48,182 nucleotides of DNA from positions 1-48,182 of IMG/VR virus record IMGVR_UViG_3300031705_000594. The stretch is one strand, 5' to 3'. Shown in pieces: positions 1-8,961 of the stretch; the stretch's first letter is position 1, and the number at the start of each line of letters is the position of its first letter. A program made the position numbers and the translations under genes. The notes under the pieces are model-generated. The model saw only the letters and a program-made list of their open reading frames with translations, was not told where the DNA came from and made no database searches. This stretch comes from a virus.

Positions 1-18
1 GAAGATGTAGAGCATTTC

Positions 19-522
19 ATGGGCTCTCGTATCTTAGACAATTCAATGCCCAATCGTGCATTGATCGAAGATGCAACTAAGTTGTATTATCTAGAAGAAC
101 AAATCAAACAAGACAAACTAATATTCAAACCGCAACTATTACACGAACCTTGGGCAGATAGATATCGTGTTCATCCTGGTTCGGGTCGTATCGCAGCAAT
201 GTGGAAATGTGATCCCATAAAACCTATAGAAAGCATCTATATTCACTTCAATGAAGACATATTTACTATCCCTCAGAATAGCACCGAAGTGAGGTCCTCA
301 GAGGCTTTCTTAGACGCAATCACGTATAAGGCGACTAATAGCATAGATTGTACAGTGGAACCAGCGTTAAAACGTACGGAACGAGACACCGAATGGAATC
401 CAACAATAGTAAGTACCGTAAATTGGGAATTCATTCGTTATAGTGAAGGGAAATATTTCTTGGAATATAAGCAAGCATGGCGTGACTACGCACTCGACTT
501 ATGGTTACTACTTAATCGCTAG
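19..522 (+). CDS. Unknown protein, convergent to the radical SAM operon
   Basis: A 167-residue protein of no recognised family. The frame is open to the left edge of the window, so a longer upstream start is possible; the ATG used here has a weak AGAG about six bases upstream. The product is rich in aromatic and acidic residues (several W, Y, D/E) and has no membrane segment or signal peptide. It is one of the few plus-strand genes; its last 15 bases overlap the end of the leftward oxygenase gene, so the two transcription units meet tail to tail here without a visible terminator hairpin. Function unknown. Confidence 0.6.
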   Translation: MGSRILDNSMPNRALIEDATKLYYLEEQIKQDKLIFKPQLLHEPWADRYRVHPGSGRIAAMWKCDPIKPIESIYIHFNEDIFTIPQNSTEVRSSEAFLDAITYKATNSIDCTVEPALKRTERDTEWNPTIVSTVNWEFIRYSEGKYFLEYKQAWRDYALDLWLLLNR

Positions 523-1128
523 ATTAGATCTAACCCAGTCATGCATTTCAGGCGTGTTATGCGCATTGATAACTAACCAATAACTATCTTTAGTACTTGC
601 ATTAAATAATGCATGCTCTAATGTAGTGTTCACTGCATATAGTTGGCCCATTTCAAAATAAAGCGGCTTATCTTCTAACATAAATCTAAACCACGGATTT
701 GTAGTATTAGATAACGCCATTATTAATCTAAACGTATCCACATTTTCACCACGACTATCTCGATGTGGTGGGAAATAACCGCCTGGCGATACTCTCAATA
801 TATGCGTTCTACCACATAAATGTAATATATCACCAAGTAACTCTTTCATTGAAGTGAGATCATACACAGGGGTAGTTTTATCAAAATCTTTTTCACTGTA
901 ATCTGTATTATATTTTCTATTCCATTCATACAGACTATTCAATGCGGGACCAGATTGATTTAAACCACTTTCATTTATTACACATAGACCGTCTCGCTTA
1001 ATATGTGGTTTAAATTCATTGTATTGTTCCCATTTATCGTCAAACTGTGATAGTTCTTCCATAAATCTGCTAGTATTAATACTCTTATCTAATAAGATTT
1101 GATTTCCTAAATTAAAAATTACAGACAT
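508..1128 (-). CDS. 2-oxoglutarate/Fe(II) oxygenase-like protein (aspartyl/asparaginyl beta-hydroxylase type)
   Basis: About 206 residues. The start chosen is the ATG at 1128 (reading MSVIFNL), which follows an AAGGA ribosome site and lies just after the stop of the radical SAM gene; an upstream ATG at 1212 would overlap that gene heavily. The C-terminal half carries an H-x-D motif (H122, D124, in GGYFPPHRDSRG) and a distal histidine (H172, in TTLEHALFN), the expected iron facial triad of the cupin-fold hydroxylases. Such enzymes use 2-oxoglutarate and oxygen to hydroxylate peptide side chains or small molecules. It is the last gene of the operon and the second oxygenase in it. The family assignment rests on this motif spacing; the substrate is unknown. 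Confidence 0.72.
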   Translation of the reverse strand: MSVIFNLGNQILLDKSINTSRFMEELSQFDDKWEQYNEFKPHIKRDGLCVINESGLNQSGPALNSLYEWNRKYNTDYSEKDFDKTTPVYDLTSMKELLGDILHLCGRTHILRVSPGGYFPPHRDSRGENVDTFRLIMALSNTTNPWFRFMLEDKPLYFEMGQLYAVNTTLEHALFNASTKDSYWLVINAHNTPEMHDWVRSNLAIK

Positions 1129-1132
1129 ATAA

Positions 1133-2302
1133 CTATTCCTTAAAAGATGTATCGCCGGGAAACAATGGTAATTGTGTACCTGGCGCACGCTTAGGTATCT
1201 TACTATCTGCACTACTCACGCACGCATTAGTCGTACATACTGTGGGTGCATCAAATAACTTGAAACCTGTTTCTATATTTCCTAACGGCTGATCTACGCA
1301 ACTATAACTACGCTTCACACTACCATCTGGTTCTCTGATAATAATACTACGATGACCAGATGAACATTCCCAGCCCTTGAATTTATTAAAACCAAATGCG
1401 TTGAATCGTTCAGCCTGATCCATGAACCAATGCTTGTTATCTTTATCCATGAACTCAACTTGAAAATGCTGAGGCACTGTTACATTCTCTTCCCAATACA
1501 ACGGATCCCCATCTTTCTTAAATGTAGGTGTCGGGCGTGTAACCAACTGAGTCTTTTTCGCTTTATCTTCTGTATAACCACGCTGTGGCATACCGTTGTG
1601 TAATCGCTCCATCTGCTCTGCGGTGTAACCATCTACTATCTTACTAGCAGTAGGATCAGACATAGGCTTTAATGTACAGTTGATTCCCTGATTATGAAAG
1701 AATAACGCATTATCCCAATCTCGCTCAAACCATTCTGGAACCATCACTTGATTGATAGTTACTTGTACATCATGTTCTTGACAGAATATTAACTTATCAG
1801 CAAAGACTTGCATCTTTTCTCTAGTGTCTAAATGCTCTGTGTGCAAACTTGCTGTAATACTTGCTCTATGAAATGGTGCGACATTCTTAACATAAGTCTC
1901 AAACCACTTCATGGGACGTGACATATTAGTTGTCATGTGAACTGATGTGTAATTAGTGTTATCTACATCATCTGCAAGGTGTTTCATTATATCCAAATAT
2001 CCCGGATGGAATGTTGGTTCACCCCCGCTTAAACTAAAGTGAAAACTATTGAAACCATTGTCTCGTGCTTGACGCTTAATCTCGTCAACTGTACGTAAAC
2101 ATAACTCAGTAGGTCTAAAGTCTTTCTTATCACTACGAGCGTAAGGCCAGCAGTAACTACAACGATAGTTACAATAGCGTCCCAGTAACCAACTAATACT
2201 GAATAAATCGCGATGAAGCATTGTGCGTTGCCCTACTCTTACTAAATCATCAAATGGTATTTTAGTAAAATCGTATGTACTGTATTTTAAATCTTCGCTC
2301 AT
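1133..2302 (-). CDS. Radical SAM protein with C-terminal twitch/SPASM-like cysteines
   Basis: About 389 residues from the ATG at 2302, one base after the upstream nuclease stop. Alternative in-frame starts are 2335 (AGAG ribosome site) and 2350. The [4Fe-4S]-binding CX3CX2C motif is in the segment RYCNYRCSYCW (C44, C48, C51 from this start) and the SAM-contacting GGEP follows (SLSGGEPTFHP). The C-terminus has a GWECSSGH segment, DGSVKRSYSC, LGNI, and then CTTNAC, a pattern typical of proteins binding an auxiliary Fe-S cluster. Unlike the other radical SAM proteins of the operon, it has no cysteine-rich segment in front of the core, so it belongs to a different subgroup. Reaction and substrate unknown. 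Confidence 0.87.
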   Translation of the reverse strand: MSEDLKYSTYDFTKIPFDDLVRVGQRTMLHRDLFSISWLLGRYCNYRCSYCWPYARSDKKDFRPTELCLRTVDEIKRQARDNGFNSFHFSLSGGEPTFHPGYLDIMKHLADDVDNTNYTSVHMTTNMSRPMKWFETYVKNVAPFHRASITASLHTEHLDTREKMQVFADKLIFCQEHDVQVTINQVMVPEWFERDWDNALFFHNQGINCTLKPMSDPTASKIVDGYTAEQMERLHNGMPQRGYTEDKAKKTQLVTRPTPTFKKDGDPLYWEENVTVPQHFQVEFMDKDNKHWFMDQAERFNAFGFNKFKGWECSSGHRSIIIREPDGSVKRSYSCVDQPLGNIETGFKLFDAPTVCTTNACVSSADSKIPKRAPGTQLPLFPGDTSFKE

Positions 2303-2303
2303 T

Positions 2304-2741
2304 TTAGATGCACCATGAAATCTTTTTATCGCCATAATATTCTCTAGCAAAGCCTTCTGCTATGAGCATGTGTCTTAAACTCTTGCCATCTATAATGATA
2401 TCACCAAGTACTCGACCACCATACTTGTCCCATTTATAAATGGCTACTTGTATAACCGTTGCTGCATTTAACATATCTTTAGTAAACTGTGACGCTTCTT
2501 CACCCCATGCTGCTTCTTTAGGACATTCTGCTCTCCAACTTTTTTCTGGAGTATCTACACCATATACACGAATACTTAATTCCTGCTTCAATGGTGCTGG
2601 TAAAAAGGTAGCTTCAAATGCAACGGTGTCGCCATCAATCACTCTTGTAATCTTATAATCGTAGATGGTCATCTCTACTTCTTTTGCCATTGCTGGCATT
2701 GTTGATAGTATTGCAATTAATAAAATTATAATCGTTCTCAT
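2304..2741 (-). CDS. Secreted staphylococcal-nuclease-like (thermonuclease) protein
   Basis: A 145-residue SNase-fold nuclease with an N-terminal signal peptide (hydrophobic residues 4-17, likely cleavage after AMA at 19). Catalytic and calcium-binding positions known from Staphylococcus nuclease are all visible: VIDGDT (D38), RVYGVDTPE (R58, D63, T64, E66) and YGGRVLG (R110). It should cleave DNA or RNA outside the cytoplasm, in the periplasm or after lysis. The ATG has a GGAGAG ribosome site. A T4-late-like motif (rc ATAAATAC, 2762-2769) lies 21 bases upstream, inside the end of the preceding gene, at the same distance as for the virion genes, so it may be expressed late as well as with the operon. 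Confidence 0.88.
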   Translation of the reverse strand: MRTIIILLIAILSTMPAMAKEVEMTIYDYKITRVIDGDTVAFEATFLPAPLKQELSIRVYGVDTPEKSWRAECPKEAAWGEEASQFTKDMLNAATVIQVAIYKWDKYGGRVLGDIIIDGKSLRHMLIAEGFAREYYGDKKISWCI

Positions 2742-3676
2742 GCTGTCTCTCCGTTAATGTAGTATTTATTATAAAGTATATCGTATGCGTCTACGACCTG
2801 TTTGTAACGCCTACCATATATCTGTGCTGCTTCTTTTAATATATCACTGTTACTTACACCTAAGTAATCAAGTATAACATCTGTATTTTTAAACCATTCA
2901 ACGTCTACTACTAAATGATCAATTTTATCTTCTTCTATATAGGATAATGACTCATTTTGAACAAACACATCTTCGTAATCGTGTTTTTCTTCAAATAGCC
3001 TATGGAACGAATACTCAAATTCAAAAATACCATCACCAGTGTTATCGTCTATGTGACTTAGCGATTTCTTCAAATCCCAATGTGCAAAATTTAATTGCCA
3101 CATATATTTCAACTTACCATCGTGAAAATCCTCTATACATTTGTCGTGATAATCTCTATACCAAACTTCTTTCCATTTGCCAATAATATCTCCGTCCATT
3201 AGCATGTGATCTTCCCACCACAACTGCGTTTGTTCAATTATCTCATCTTCTGTTAATTCAATAAATGCATATTGCGTTATATAGAACATTGCACTTTGTT
3301 CGGTTGTGACTTGGGTGAATATGAGTTTGTCAGCAATTGGTGCGAACCTTGAATCATATGTAGCACCGAAATAATTACTCCACACTTTATATTGAAAATC
3401 TTCATTAAATTTAAAATATTCGGAAAGGCAATCAATCCCACCATCTGTTTCTGTTTTATTTTCCATCATTCTAAGCGTTTCTTGATGACTATAATATAAA
3501 TCTTGATCAATAAGATGGGTATATCGGTTCTCTTCAACTATGGTTCCAATTGCTAGTCGTTCAGGTGTTGGCTTTAATCCAGAATAGATTTGAGGACCAA
3601 ATCTATGATCTTGTGCAAGCCACCAATGAATCGCAGGTGCATGTGCATTTACTACTTGATATATTCCGATGTTCAT
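2738..3676 (-). CDS. Unknown protein of the radical SAM operon
   Basis: A 312-residue protein, soluble, rich in Tyr, Trp, Asp and Glu. No catalytic motif or known domain was recognised. The C-terminal part (VVDVEWFKNTDVILDYLGVS and the helix after it) faintly resembles the end of sulfotransferases, in which a predicted amphipathic helix follows a short LGV segment, but no PAPS-binding P-loop is visible, so that is not claimed. Its ATG overlaps the stop of the small signal-peptide gene (ATGA) and its end overlaps the start of the nuclease gene by four bases, so it is translated as part of the operon. Confidence 0.75.
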   Translation of the reverse strand: MNIGIYQVVNAHAPAIHWWLAQDHRFGPQIYSGLKPTPERLAIGTIVEENRYTHLIDQDLYYSHQETLRMMENKTETDGGIDCLSEYFKFNEDFQYKVWSNYFGATYDSRFAPIADKLIFTQVTTEQSAMFYITQYAFIELTEDEIIEQTQLWWEDHMLMDGDIIGKWKEVWYRDYHDKCIEDFHDGKLKYMWQLNFAHWDLKKSLSHIDDNTGDGIFEFEYSFHRLFEEKHDYEDVFVQNESLSYIEEDKIDHLVVDVEWFKNTDVILDYLGVSNSDILKEAAQIYGRRYKQVVDAYDILYNKYYINGETA

Positions 3677-3789
3677 AGTGCAAGGTAATTAGGCATAGCC
3701 ATGATAGGCGATGATGTTAAAATTATAGCCAATGTGACTGACGCCACTTTAGCCAATAGCACTACTGCTTGCTTAATATATATTTTCAT
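3673..3789 (-). CDS. Small protein with signal peptide or single membrane segment (38 aa)
   Basis: A 38-residue ORF reading MKIYIKQAVVLLAKVASV at the start and ending in PIMAMPNYLAL. It has two lysines, then a hydrophobic stretch of about 18 residues, then a small-residue site (MAM), so it is either a secreted peptide or a single-pass inner-membrane protein. A strong AAGGA ribosome site sits eight bases before the ATG, and its TGA overlaps the ATG of the next gene (ATGA), which supports it as real. It lies in what otherwise looks like a 120-base gap. Function unknown; a small membrane partner or a peptide substrate of the operon are both possible. Confidence 0.65.
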   Translation of the reverse strand: MKIYIKQAVVLLAKVASVTLAIILTSSPIMAMPNYLAL

Positions 3790-3798
3790 AATTATTCC

Positions 3799-4398
3799 TT
3801 AATTTTTTGAACGGTTAATCCATTCTTCATCTGTCACTTGTATAGGATCAATACTTAATTCATTCAATGACAGATGTTCAGGCAATATCATCGCATATTC
3901 AATACAATCTACCGCTTCTTCAAATGTCATCAACTTGCGTCCTGGATGCTTGTCTGCGTTATTCGGCAATGTACCAAACGTAACATAACTCACCTTTGGG
4001 CCACCTTGCCAGATACTTTTCAATCCCATAGCGTTACTCGCACTACGTAATGCTTTCTTCTCTTGTTGATATGTCCAATCCGACCCTTTTGTAGCCCTGT
4101 CCGTGGTGGACCCGACAGACACTATATGTAGGGATTTCCGGGCACTCTGTGCGGTTTTATATACTACATCTAGTAGCAGTGCCTGATGGTACTGCCATAG
4201 TGCACTACAGTTAATAAAAATGTCGTATTCTAGTGCTTTATTTGCAACAGTTTTTTTCACATGATTCAATGTTAGATCATGGTCACTGATGCTTTGACTA
4301 ATAAAATCTGTCTGTGGATATCGTTTTAATATCTCACTCGCTAGACCAATCTCTGGATTACCTGTACATAATATTTTCTTATTAGTTAAATCAATCAC
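3799..4398 (-). CDS. Short-chain dehydrogenase/reductase (SDR)-like protein
   Basis: About 199 residues from a GTG start at 4398. The GTG overlaps the TGA of the upstream 39-aa gene (GTGA) and has an AAGGA site; an ATG at 4449 also exists but would run through that small gene. Near the N-terminus is an SDR-like dinucleotide-binding turn, TGNPEIG (residues 12-18), one residue shorter than the usual TGxxxGxG. NCSALW stands where NNAG is usual, then a serine cluster (about S94-S97), and YQQEK (Y110, K114), the YxxxK catalytic pair. It probably oxidises or reduces a hydroxyl or keto group with NAD(P). The pathway context suggests a tailoring step on a sugar or small molecule. Confidence 0.75.
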   Translation of the reverse strand: MIDLTNKKILCTGNPEIGLASEILKRYPQTDFISQSISDHDLTLNHVKKTVANKALEYDIFINCSALWQYHQALLLDVVYKTAQSARKSLHIVSVGSTTDRATKGSDWTYQQEKKALRSASNAMGLKSIWQGGPKVSYVTFGTLPNNADKHPGRKLMTFEEAVDCIEYAMILPEHLSLNELSIDPIQVTDEEWINRSKN

Positions 4399-4514
4399 TT
4401 TACTTTCCTTTTTACTACTGGACGCAACGTCCATATTTCTTTTGTACATCGGTGTGGCATATCGTCAACGTAGGTACCACAATATGGGCATAGAATCTGA
4501 TTAGTTATTGTCAT
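4395..4514 (-). CDS. 39-aa zinc-ribbon-like protein
   Basis: A short ORF within the overlap region between the radical SAM gene and the SDR gene. It encodes CPYCG (C9, C12) followed by PHRC (H21, C23), a minimal zinc-binding knuckle, then a basic tail ending KRKVK. The ATG lies inside the end of the upstream radical SAM gene and is preceded by AAAGGA with seven bases of spacing. The TGA overlaps the GTG start of the SDR (GTGA). Both junctions are typical of translational coupling, so this is probably real although very small. Role unknown; a nucleic-acid-binding or protein-binding zinc knuckle is possible. Confidence 0.6.
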   Translation of the reverse strand: MTITNQILCPYCGTYVDDMPHRCTKEIWTLRPVVKRKVK

Positions 4515-5721
4515 TGATTTGTCCTTTAAATTCTGGACATGATTCTACTAACGTACCACGTTGCAATTCATCCATCTTCAAATTATAATCAATAAATTCT
4601 TGCCAGTGTTCAGCATGTGTATTCCCAGCATTTAAATACTTAATCACATCGTCTACCTTAGGCCATGCTTTATGACTTTTTAAATTATACAATGCCAACG
4701 TCTTTAAATGATGTGGCAATACTTGTATATTCATACTACGCGGATGGTTTAATATATTGAAATATAACTGATCATGTTCTAATCCACGTGATTCCGCAAA
4801 CTCGATAACCTCGTGTAGTGCACATACATTCAATGCTTGTACCGTACAATGAATCTGAATATATACATTATCCAATTTAGATAATTCATCAAAATTCTTT
4901 TCTACTATATGCCAATGACTAGGGTAACGAATATATCTGTCACGCGCACCAATTGCATCAATTGAGCAATTTAATTGTACACGCTTGAAATGTGACCAAT
5001 ATTCGATCATCTTCGGTGGCACATTAGTTAGGTTGGTGTTGTACTTTAAACGAATGCCCGATGCAAGATCATTTTCAATACAATAGTCTAACAACTTATA
5101 TTGACTAACTGCCAATGTAGGCTCACCACCAGTTAAATAAATTTCTTCAACCGTATGAGCAATTTCAGTGAATGTAATACCTGTCTTTTCCCAATCTGGC
5201 CATTCAGTCATGGTATTCATGAATTCTAATGTGTCTTCATCCAATTTCTTTGGTGGATCTAAATATGCTGCATCAACTACTTTATTCCAATCTTTAACCC
5301 ACATGCTACTTGCCCACGGATTACACATGCGACATTTTAGGTTACATAAGTTACCCAAGCGTAAGTCAACATATTTCACATCAACTGGAATTTCAACATC
5401 TATCTTCACATCTTCTTTCAGCCACTTTTCATTAAATCCTGCTCGCGCACTACGAATGCCAGCATCTTCTTCTCTGAAACAACGCGCACACATATCTGGT
5501 CGCTCACCATCGATGAACTGTTTTCTGATAGTTGTATAGGTTGGGCTATTCCATACTTCATCTAAATCATGCTTGTAGATTTTATATGGCTTGCCATTCT
5601 CTTGTAATATTGTGTTCTCACCGGGCGTGCTATTACAGCATACTCGATAAGATCCCGCAGCATTAGTTGCTACGTGCATAAAGGGTAAAACACAGAACGT
5701 GTCACTTACTTTTTTTGTCAT
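4501..5721 (-). CDS. Radical SAM protein with N-terminal SPASM/twitch-like segment
   Basis: About 406 residues from the ATG at 5721 (reading MTKKVSD); an ATG at 5763 would overlap the preceding gene. Residues 1-85 form a cysteine-rich segment: C10 (in FCVLPF), C28-C29 (YRVCCN), C78 and C81 (MCARC). The radical SAM core follows with C126, C130, C133 (NLCNLKCRMC) and a TGGEP motif. SPASM-type cysteines normally follow the core; here they precede it. The same permuted layout recurs in four neighbours, which suggests gene duplication within the operon. Family members use SAM to make a 5'-deoxyadenosyl radical and often act on peptides. Substrate unknown. Confidence 0.88.
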   Translation of the reverse strand: MTKKVSDTFCVLPFMHVATNAAGSYRVCCNSTPGENTILQENGKPYKIYKHDLDEVWNSPTYTTIRKQFIDGERPDMCARCFREEDAGIRSARAGFNEKWLKEDVKIDVEIPVDVKYVDLRLGNLCNLKCRMCNPWASSMWVKDWNKVVDAAYLDPPKKLDEDTLEFMNTMTEWPDWEKTGITFTEIAHTVEEIYLTGGEPTLAVSQYKLLDYCIENDLASGIRLKYNTNLTNVPPKMIEYWSHFKRVQLNCSIDAIGARDRYIRYPSHWHIVEKNFDELSKLDNVYIQIHCTVQALNVCALHEVIEFAESRGLEHDQLYFNILNHPRSMNIQVLPHHLKTLALYNLKSHKAWPKVDDVIKYLNAGNTHAEHWQEFIDYNLKMDELQRGTLVESCPEFKGQINDNN

Positions 5722-5725
5722 TGGT

Positions 5726-6658
5726 TTAAATCCATTTTGTATAATCTTTGCCATCACTATCATCTAGTATCATTACATGATCAATCAATTGTTGTTTATT
5801 ATCTTGATCATCCAATGCACCCGGAGCCATGTATGCGGGACTAATCAAATCACTCGCTCTATTGAAGTGAATATCGTGACTTGTCGCCCAATCATTCACT
5901 TCGTGAATGTTATTAATATTTAGTACACTTGGTAAACACGTAATACATATACTCGTATTATCAGGTGAACTCTTGTGTATGTCAATGATATTATTACTTA
6001 CTTGTTCCCAGTTTGCTCCTCGTCTAAGGTATTCAAAACGCTCACCTATGGCATCTACACTTGCAACTATTATAACACGTTTAAACGATTCGAACAAGGG
6101 ATAATATGCATTAATATCTATTGTTCCATTAGTAATGAATTGTAATTCAATCGTAGATGAAACGTCTGCATCGATCAGATATTTAATTATCTTCTTTACT
6201 TGTGGTATCATGAATGGTTCACCACCTGTAAATTTAAGAATCTTTGCAAAATGCAATTGTGGGTATATCTGCTCAATATCTTTGTGCCAACCTGTATTTG
6301 CTTTGCGCTTACCAGTTTTTACTGCCCACGAACTTGAACTATAACTATCACATGAGACGCACGTGAGATTACACGTGTTGTTAATCTTTAAGTCCCATTG
6401 CTCTGTGCCAATGCTATCTGCTAGTACATCATTCATATACATTCGATAACTCTTACCATTTGACTCTTCATCTTGTTGGCACTCTATGCATTCAGGCAAC
6501 CAACCTCGCAATGACTCAACATAGTATTTGTTGTGCAACGATTCCCAATCATCGGTAATTGCAACACCAGATGATGCCGCATTCCAAGCACAGCATGGTC
6601 TAACTTCGCCTGTTACGCCTATCGTTACTGCATGTTTAAACGCCAAGCATTTTGGCAT
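5726..6658 (-). CDS. Radical SAM protein with N-terminal SPASM/twitch-like segment
   Basis: A 310-residue paralogue. The N-terminal cysteines are C4 (KCLAFKH), C22-C23 (VRPCCAW), C57 and C60 (ECIEC), and the core motif is C96, C100, C103 (NTCNLTCVSC) with FTGGEP after it. It is the shortest of the permuted group and ends about 90 residues earlier than its neighbour, so the far C-terminal helix region is missing or reduced. The ATG lies within the last codons of the upstream oxygenase gene and has AGGTG upstream. The downstream radical SAM gene starts five bases after its stop. Confidence 0.87.
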   Translation of the reverse strand: MPKCLAFKHAVTIGVTGEVRPCCAWNAASSGVAITDDWESLHNKYYVESLRGWLPECIECQQDEESNGKSYRMYMNDVLADSIGTEQWDLKINNTCNLTCVSCDSYSSSSWAVKTGKRKANTGWHKDIEQIYPQLHFAKILKFTGGEPFMIPQVKKIIKYLIDADVSSTIELQFITNGTIDINAYYPLFESFKRVIIVASVDAIGERFEYLRRGANWEQVSNNIIDIHKSSPDNTSICITCLPSVLNINNIHEVNDWATSHDIHFNRASDLISPAYMAPGALDDQDNKQQLIDHVMILDDSDGKDYTKWI

Positions 6659-7391
6659 AGCCGCGATTCACCTGTTGTTTAAATTCATCACTAGGACCAC
6701 CATCAAAGATCATATGTATCCTTGGTTCTTCACTTTTATTCCATACAGAATGCTTATATCCTGTATTCAATTTCATCACTGAACCTGCTTCAAATGGAAC
6801 AATACCCATACCTTCAAATACGAATTCGCATCCATCTGGATTGTTTAATGCTACATTAGTTGCACCTACTCCAACTGGATTAGGTCTATCGTTGTGAATG
6901 CCCAACCAACCATCTGGTAACAGTGCCATGAACCTTACACGAGCAAACTGGTTGTACAACATTTCATCTTGCATCCATTGTACTGTTTTAGGGCAAAATT
7001 TAGCAATATCAGTCCAGTCACTATGGGTTTCTTCATAATCATCTGGTAAGTTATAATCTTCTGCACAATTAGTATGTACACTGCTTATTCCATGAATCGA
7101 CAAACTCAACCACCCCGAACTACAAGGACGGTGTGCAGTAAAGCATGACGTATATAACAAATTATTTGCTTCTTCAAACAAATCCTTGTGTGGTACATTA
7201 ATTTCTGGTATCGATATATATGGAAAACGGGTATTGTCCATGATGTAATCAACATCGTGCTCACTTTCTTCTAAAAAATTCCCTGCATCTAATATTTTAA
7301 AATCAGGTTTAATAATTCTATTTTCTTCATGCCATATAATTGATTCATCATCAATTTCTTCCCTATCTAAAGGTGATCCTTCAAACCACAT
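6636..7391 (-). CDS. 2-oxoglutarate/Fe(II) oxygenase-like protein (Asp/Asn beta-hydroxylase type)
   Basis: 251 residues. The C-terminal half carries H166-x-D168 (WLGIHNDRPN), a distal H214 (GYKHSVWNKS) and R224 (EEPRIHMIFD), the expected iron triad and 2-oxoglutarate arginine of the aspartyl/asparaginyl beta-hydroxylase/proline hydroxylase-like cupins. GSVMKLNTGYKHSV is a typical lead-in to the distal histidine. The first 130 residues match nothing I recognise. A clear AGGAG site precedes the ATG. It sits between radical SAM genes, so it may hydroxylate the same substrate. Paired with the similar but divergent oxygenase at 508-1128. Confidence 0.8.
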   Translation of the reverse strand: MWFEGSPLDREEIDDESIIWHEENRIIKPDFKILDAGNFLEESEHDVDYIMDNTRFPYISIPEINVPHKDLFEEANNLLYTSCFTAHRPCSSGWLSLSIHGISSVHTNCAEDYNLPDDYEETHSDWTDIAKFCPKTVQWMQDEMLYNQFARVRFMALLPDGWLGIHNDRPNPVGVGATNVALNNPDGCEFVFEGMGIVPFEAGSVMKLNTGYKHSVWNKSEEPRIHMIFDGGPSDEFKQQVNRGYAKMLGV

Positions 7392-7401
7392 AATTTATCT
7401 C

Positions 7402-8961
7402 CTATTGTTCAAATGTTAATGTTTCATTATTGGTTGTACTTATAATAGCCCTTGATGGACATGTTAAGTCGTTATCGTTTATATCAGTGCCCGAAAACCA
7501 ACAATCATCATGCAATTCATTTAATTTAGTTATTAAACTAATGAAACTCAATTCCATTGCAAACGGTTTACTAAGCATCTTTGGCACAATATAACTATAG
7601 ATATTAGATGTCCACATCAATGTTCTTTTATTTTCTACTGCTTCAAATAATTTATCATGTCCATATATTAAATCACATTCAATTACTTCCCAGTTGCTCT
7701 GTCTGATTCTATCCCATACTGATAACCAATTAGTATCTCCATCAAATTGCTGTATTACGTTTGGCCATCTCTCAAAAGTCAAATCTCTTAAATTTCCATT
7801 TGCATCTGGATGCTGTTCAATCCATGCATCGACAAACTCAGGATAGTTTATACCATCCCATTGTTCTAACATATCTCGTTTGAATTTACAACTCAATGGA
7901 TCAAAATCATATAACACAAATTTCGTGTCTTTTGTAAAACCATACTTGTATGCATAGTAGAATAATTTAAAGCCCGCAGTTGCACCAACATATTGATCAA
8001 ATACCGTTCCTTCAATTTGTTCTGCAATACCAGGCTGACTAGATTCTGTATTTACAAAATATATAGGACTATCTGGTGCGAACATCTCTCTTATCATTCG
8101 ATTTGCTTGAAATGTTAGTTTATCACTGTCAAACGGTAAACCTTGTATAGCCTTCTCAAATTCAATTGAACCAACATGCGGCTTCATCGTGGCTAAACAA
8201 TTCATAAAATCTGCACTCAATCCTGGGACAATTAGTTCTTGTCGCAATGACCATGTCAATAACGGATTGCACAATTTATGATGGTATTGTTCATTAAATT
8301 CTTCGTGTGTTATCCACGTATTCCATGTAGCATGTTTGATATTTAATCGTGCACCACCAAGTTTTACAATACCAAATAAACTATCCTCAAAATCTTCAAC
8401 TATTCCTTGTTTTCTAGTAACCCAATTGTCACTTGGCTTTTCATGTCGTGTACCTTGACGAGAATACCGATCTGCGGGATCTTGATTGTATAATACATCA
8501 GCGGGATCTTGTGCACCTTGCTCATACCACGTATCTAAATTAATCAGTATGATGTTTCTTTCAAAATGAGAATATCTTTCATCATCGGTTTGTAATATAT
8601 TTCCTGCAACTATCCATTTAGTGATATCAAATTCTTCATTAATACGATTTATTTCATCAAGTAATTTTAAGTTAACATCATCAGATGCTGACCAAGTGCC
8701 GTCAAACCACATACATGCATAACGATATCCTAATTTGCGCATAGCGATCATCCAACTAATTTCGGATTGTCCTACAATGTTAACTATGCCTCCCCGAAGA
8801 TGATTATTATGTTCTACCTCTGCTATTTCACGTAACTTTTGCTTTAATATAGGTGTGTCACTTAATTCAATACTATCAGTGTTATTTGAATTGAATGCGT
8901 GAACTATTGGCCATGAATTTTCTCCATGATAATAATTCCACAGGCTCTGTCCTTTCTTCAT
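7402..8961 (-). CDS. Large unknown protein of the radical SAM operon
   Basis: A 519-residue soluble protein, the largest in the operon. The N-terminal 150 residues alternate hydrophobic beta-like strands and loops (for example GGIVNIVGQSE, WIVAGNIL, NIILINLDTW), as in Rossmann-like or glycosyltransferase-like folds, and the middle has KFVLYDFDPLSCKFKRDM. I cannot name a family and see no DxD motif that would settle a glycosyltransferase assignment. A strong AAGGA site precedes the ATG. Its central position in the pathway and its size suggest an enzyme rather than a structural protein, but that is inference. Confidence 0.75.
   Translation of the reverse strand: MKKGQSLWNYYHGENSWPIVHAFNSNNTDSIELSDTPILKQKLREIAEVEHNNHLRGGIVNIVGQSEISWMIAMRKLGYRYACMWFDGTWSASDDVNLKLLDEINRINEEFDITKWIVAGNILQTDDERYSHFERNIILINLDTWYEQGAQDPADVLYNQDPADRYSRQGTRHEKPSDNWVTRKQGIVEDFEDSLFGIVKLGGARLNIKHATWNTWITHEEFNEQYHHKLCNPLLTWSLRQELIVPGLSADFMNCLATMKPHVGSIEFEKAIQGLPFDSDKLTFQANRMIREMFAPDSPIYFVNTESSQPGIAEQIEGTVFDQYVGATAGFKLFYYAYKYGFTKDTKFVLYDFDPLSCKFKRDMLEQWDGINYPEFVDAWIEQHPDANGNLRDLTFERWPNVIQQFDGDTNWLSVWDRIRQSNWEVIECDLIYGHDKLFEAVENKRTLMWTSNIYSYIVPKMLSKPFAMELSFISLITKLNELHDDCWFSGTDINDNDLTCPSRAIISTTNNETLTFEQ

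Noticed and set aside
5168-5539. Plus-strand open frame of 123 codons opposite a radical SAM gene
   Set aside because: Antisense shadow of a well-supported gene, no ribosome site and no recognisable protein; the same applies to other long antisense frames such as 29492-29827, 40760-41059, 42561-42911 and 46052-46411.
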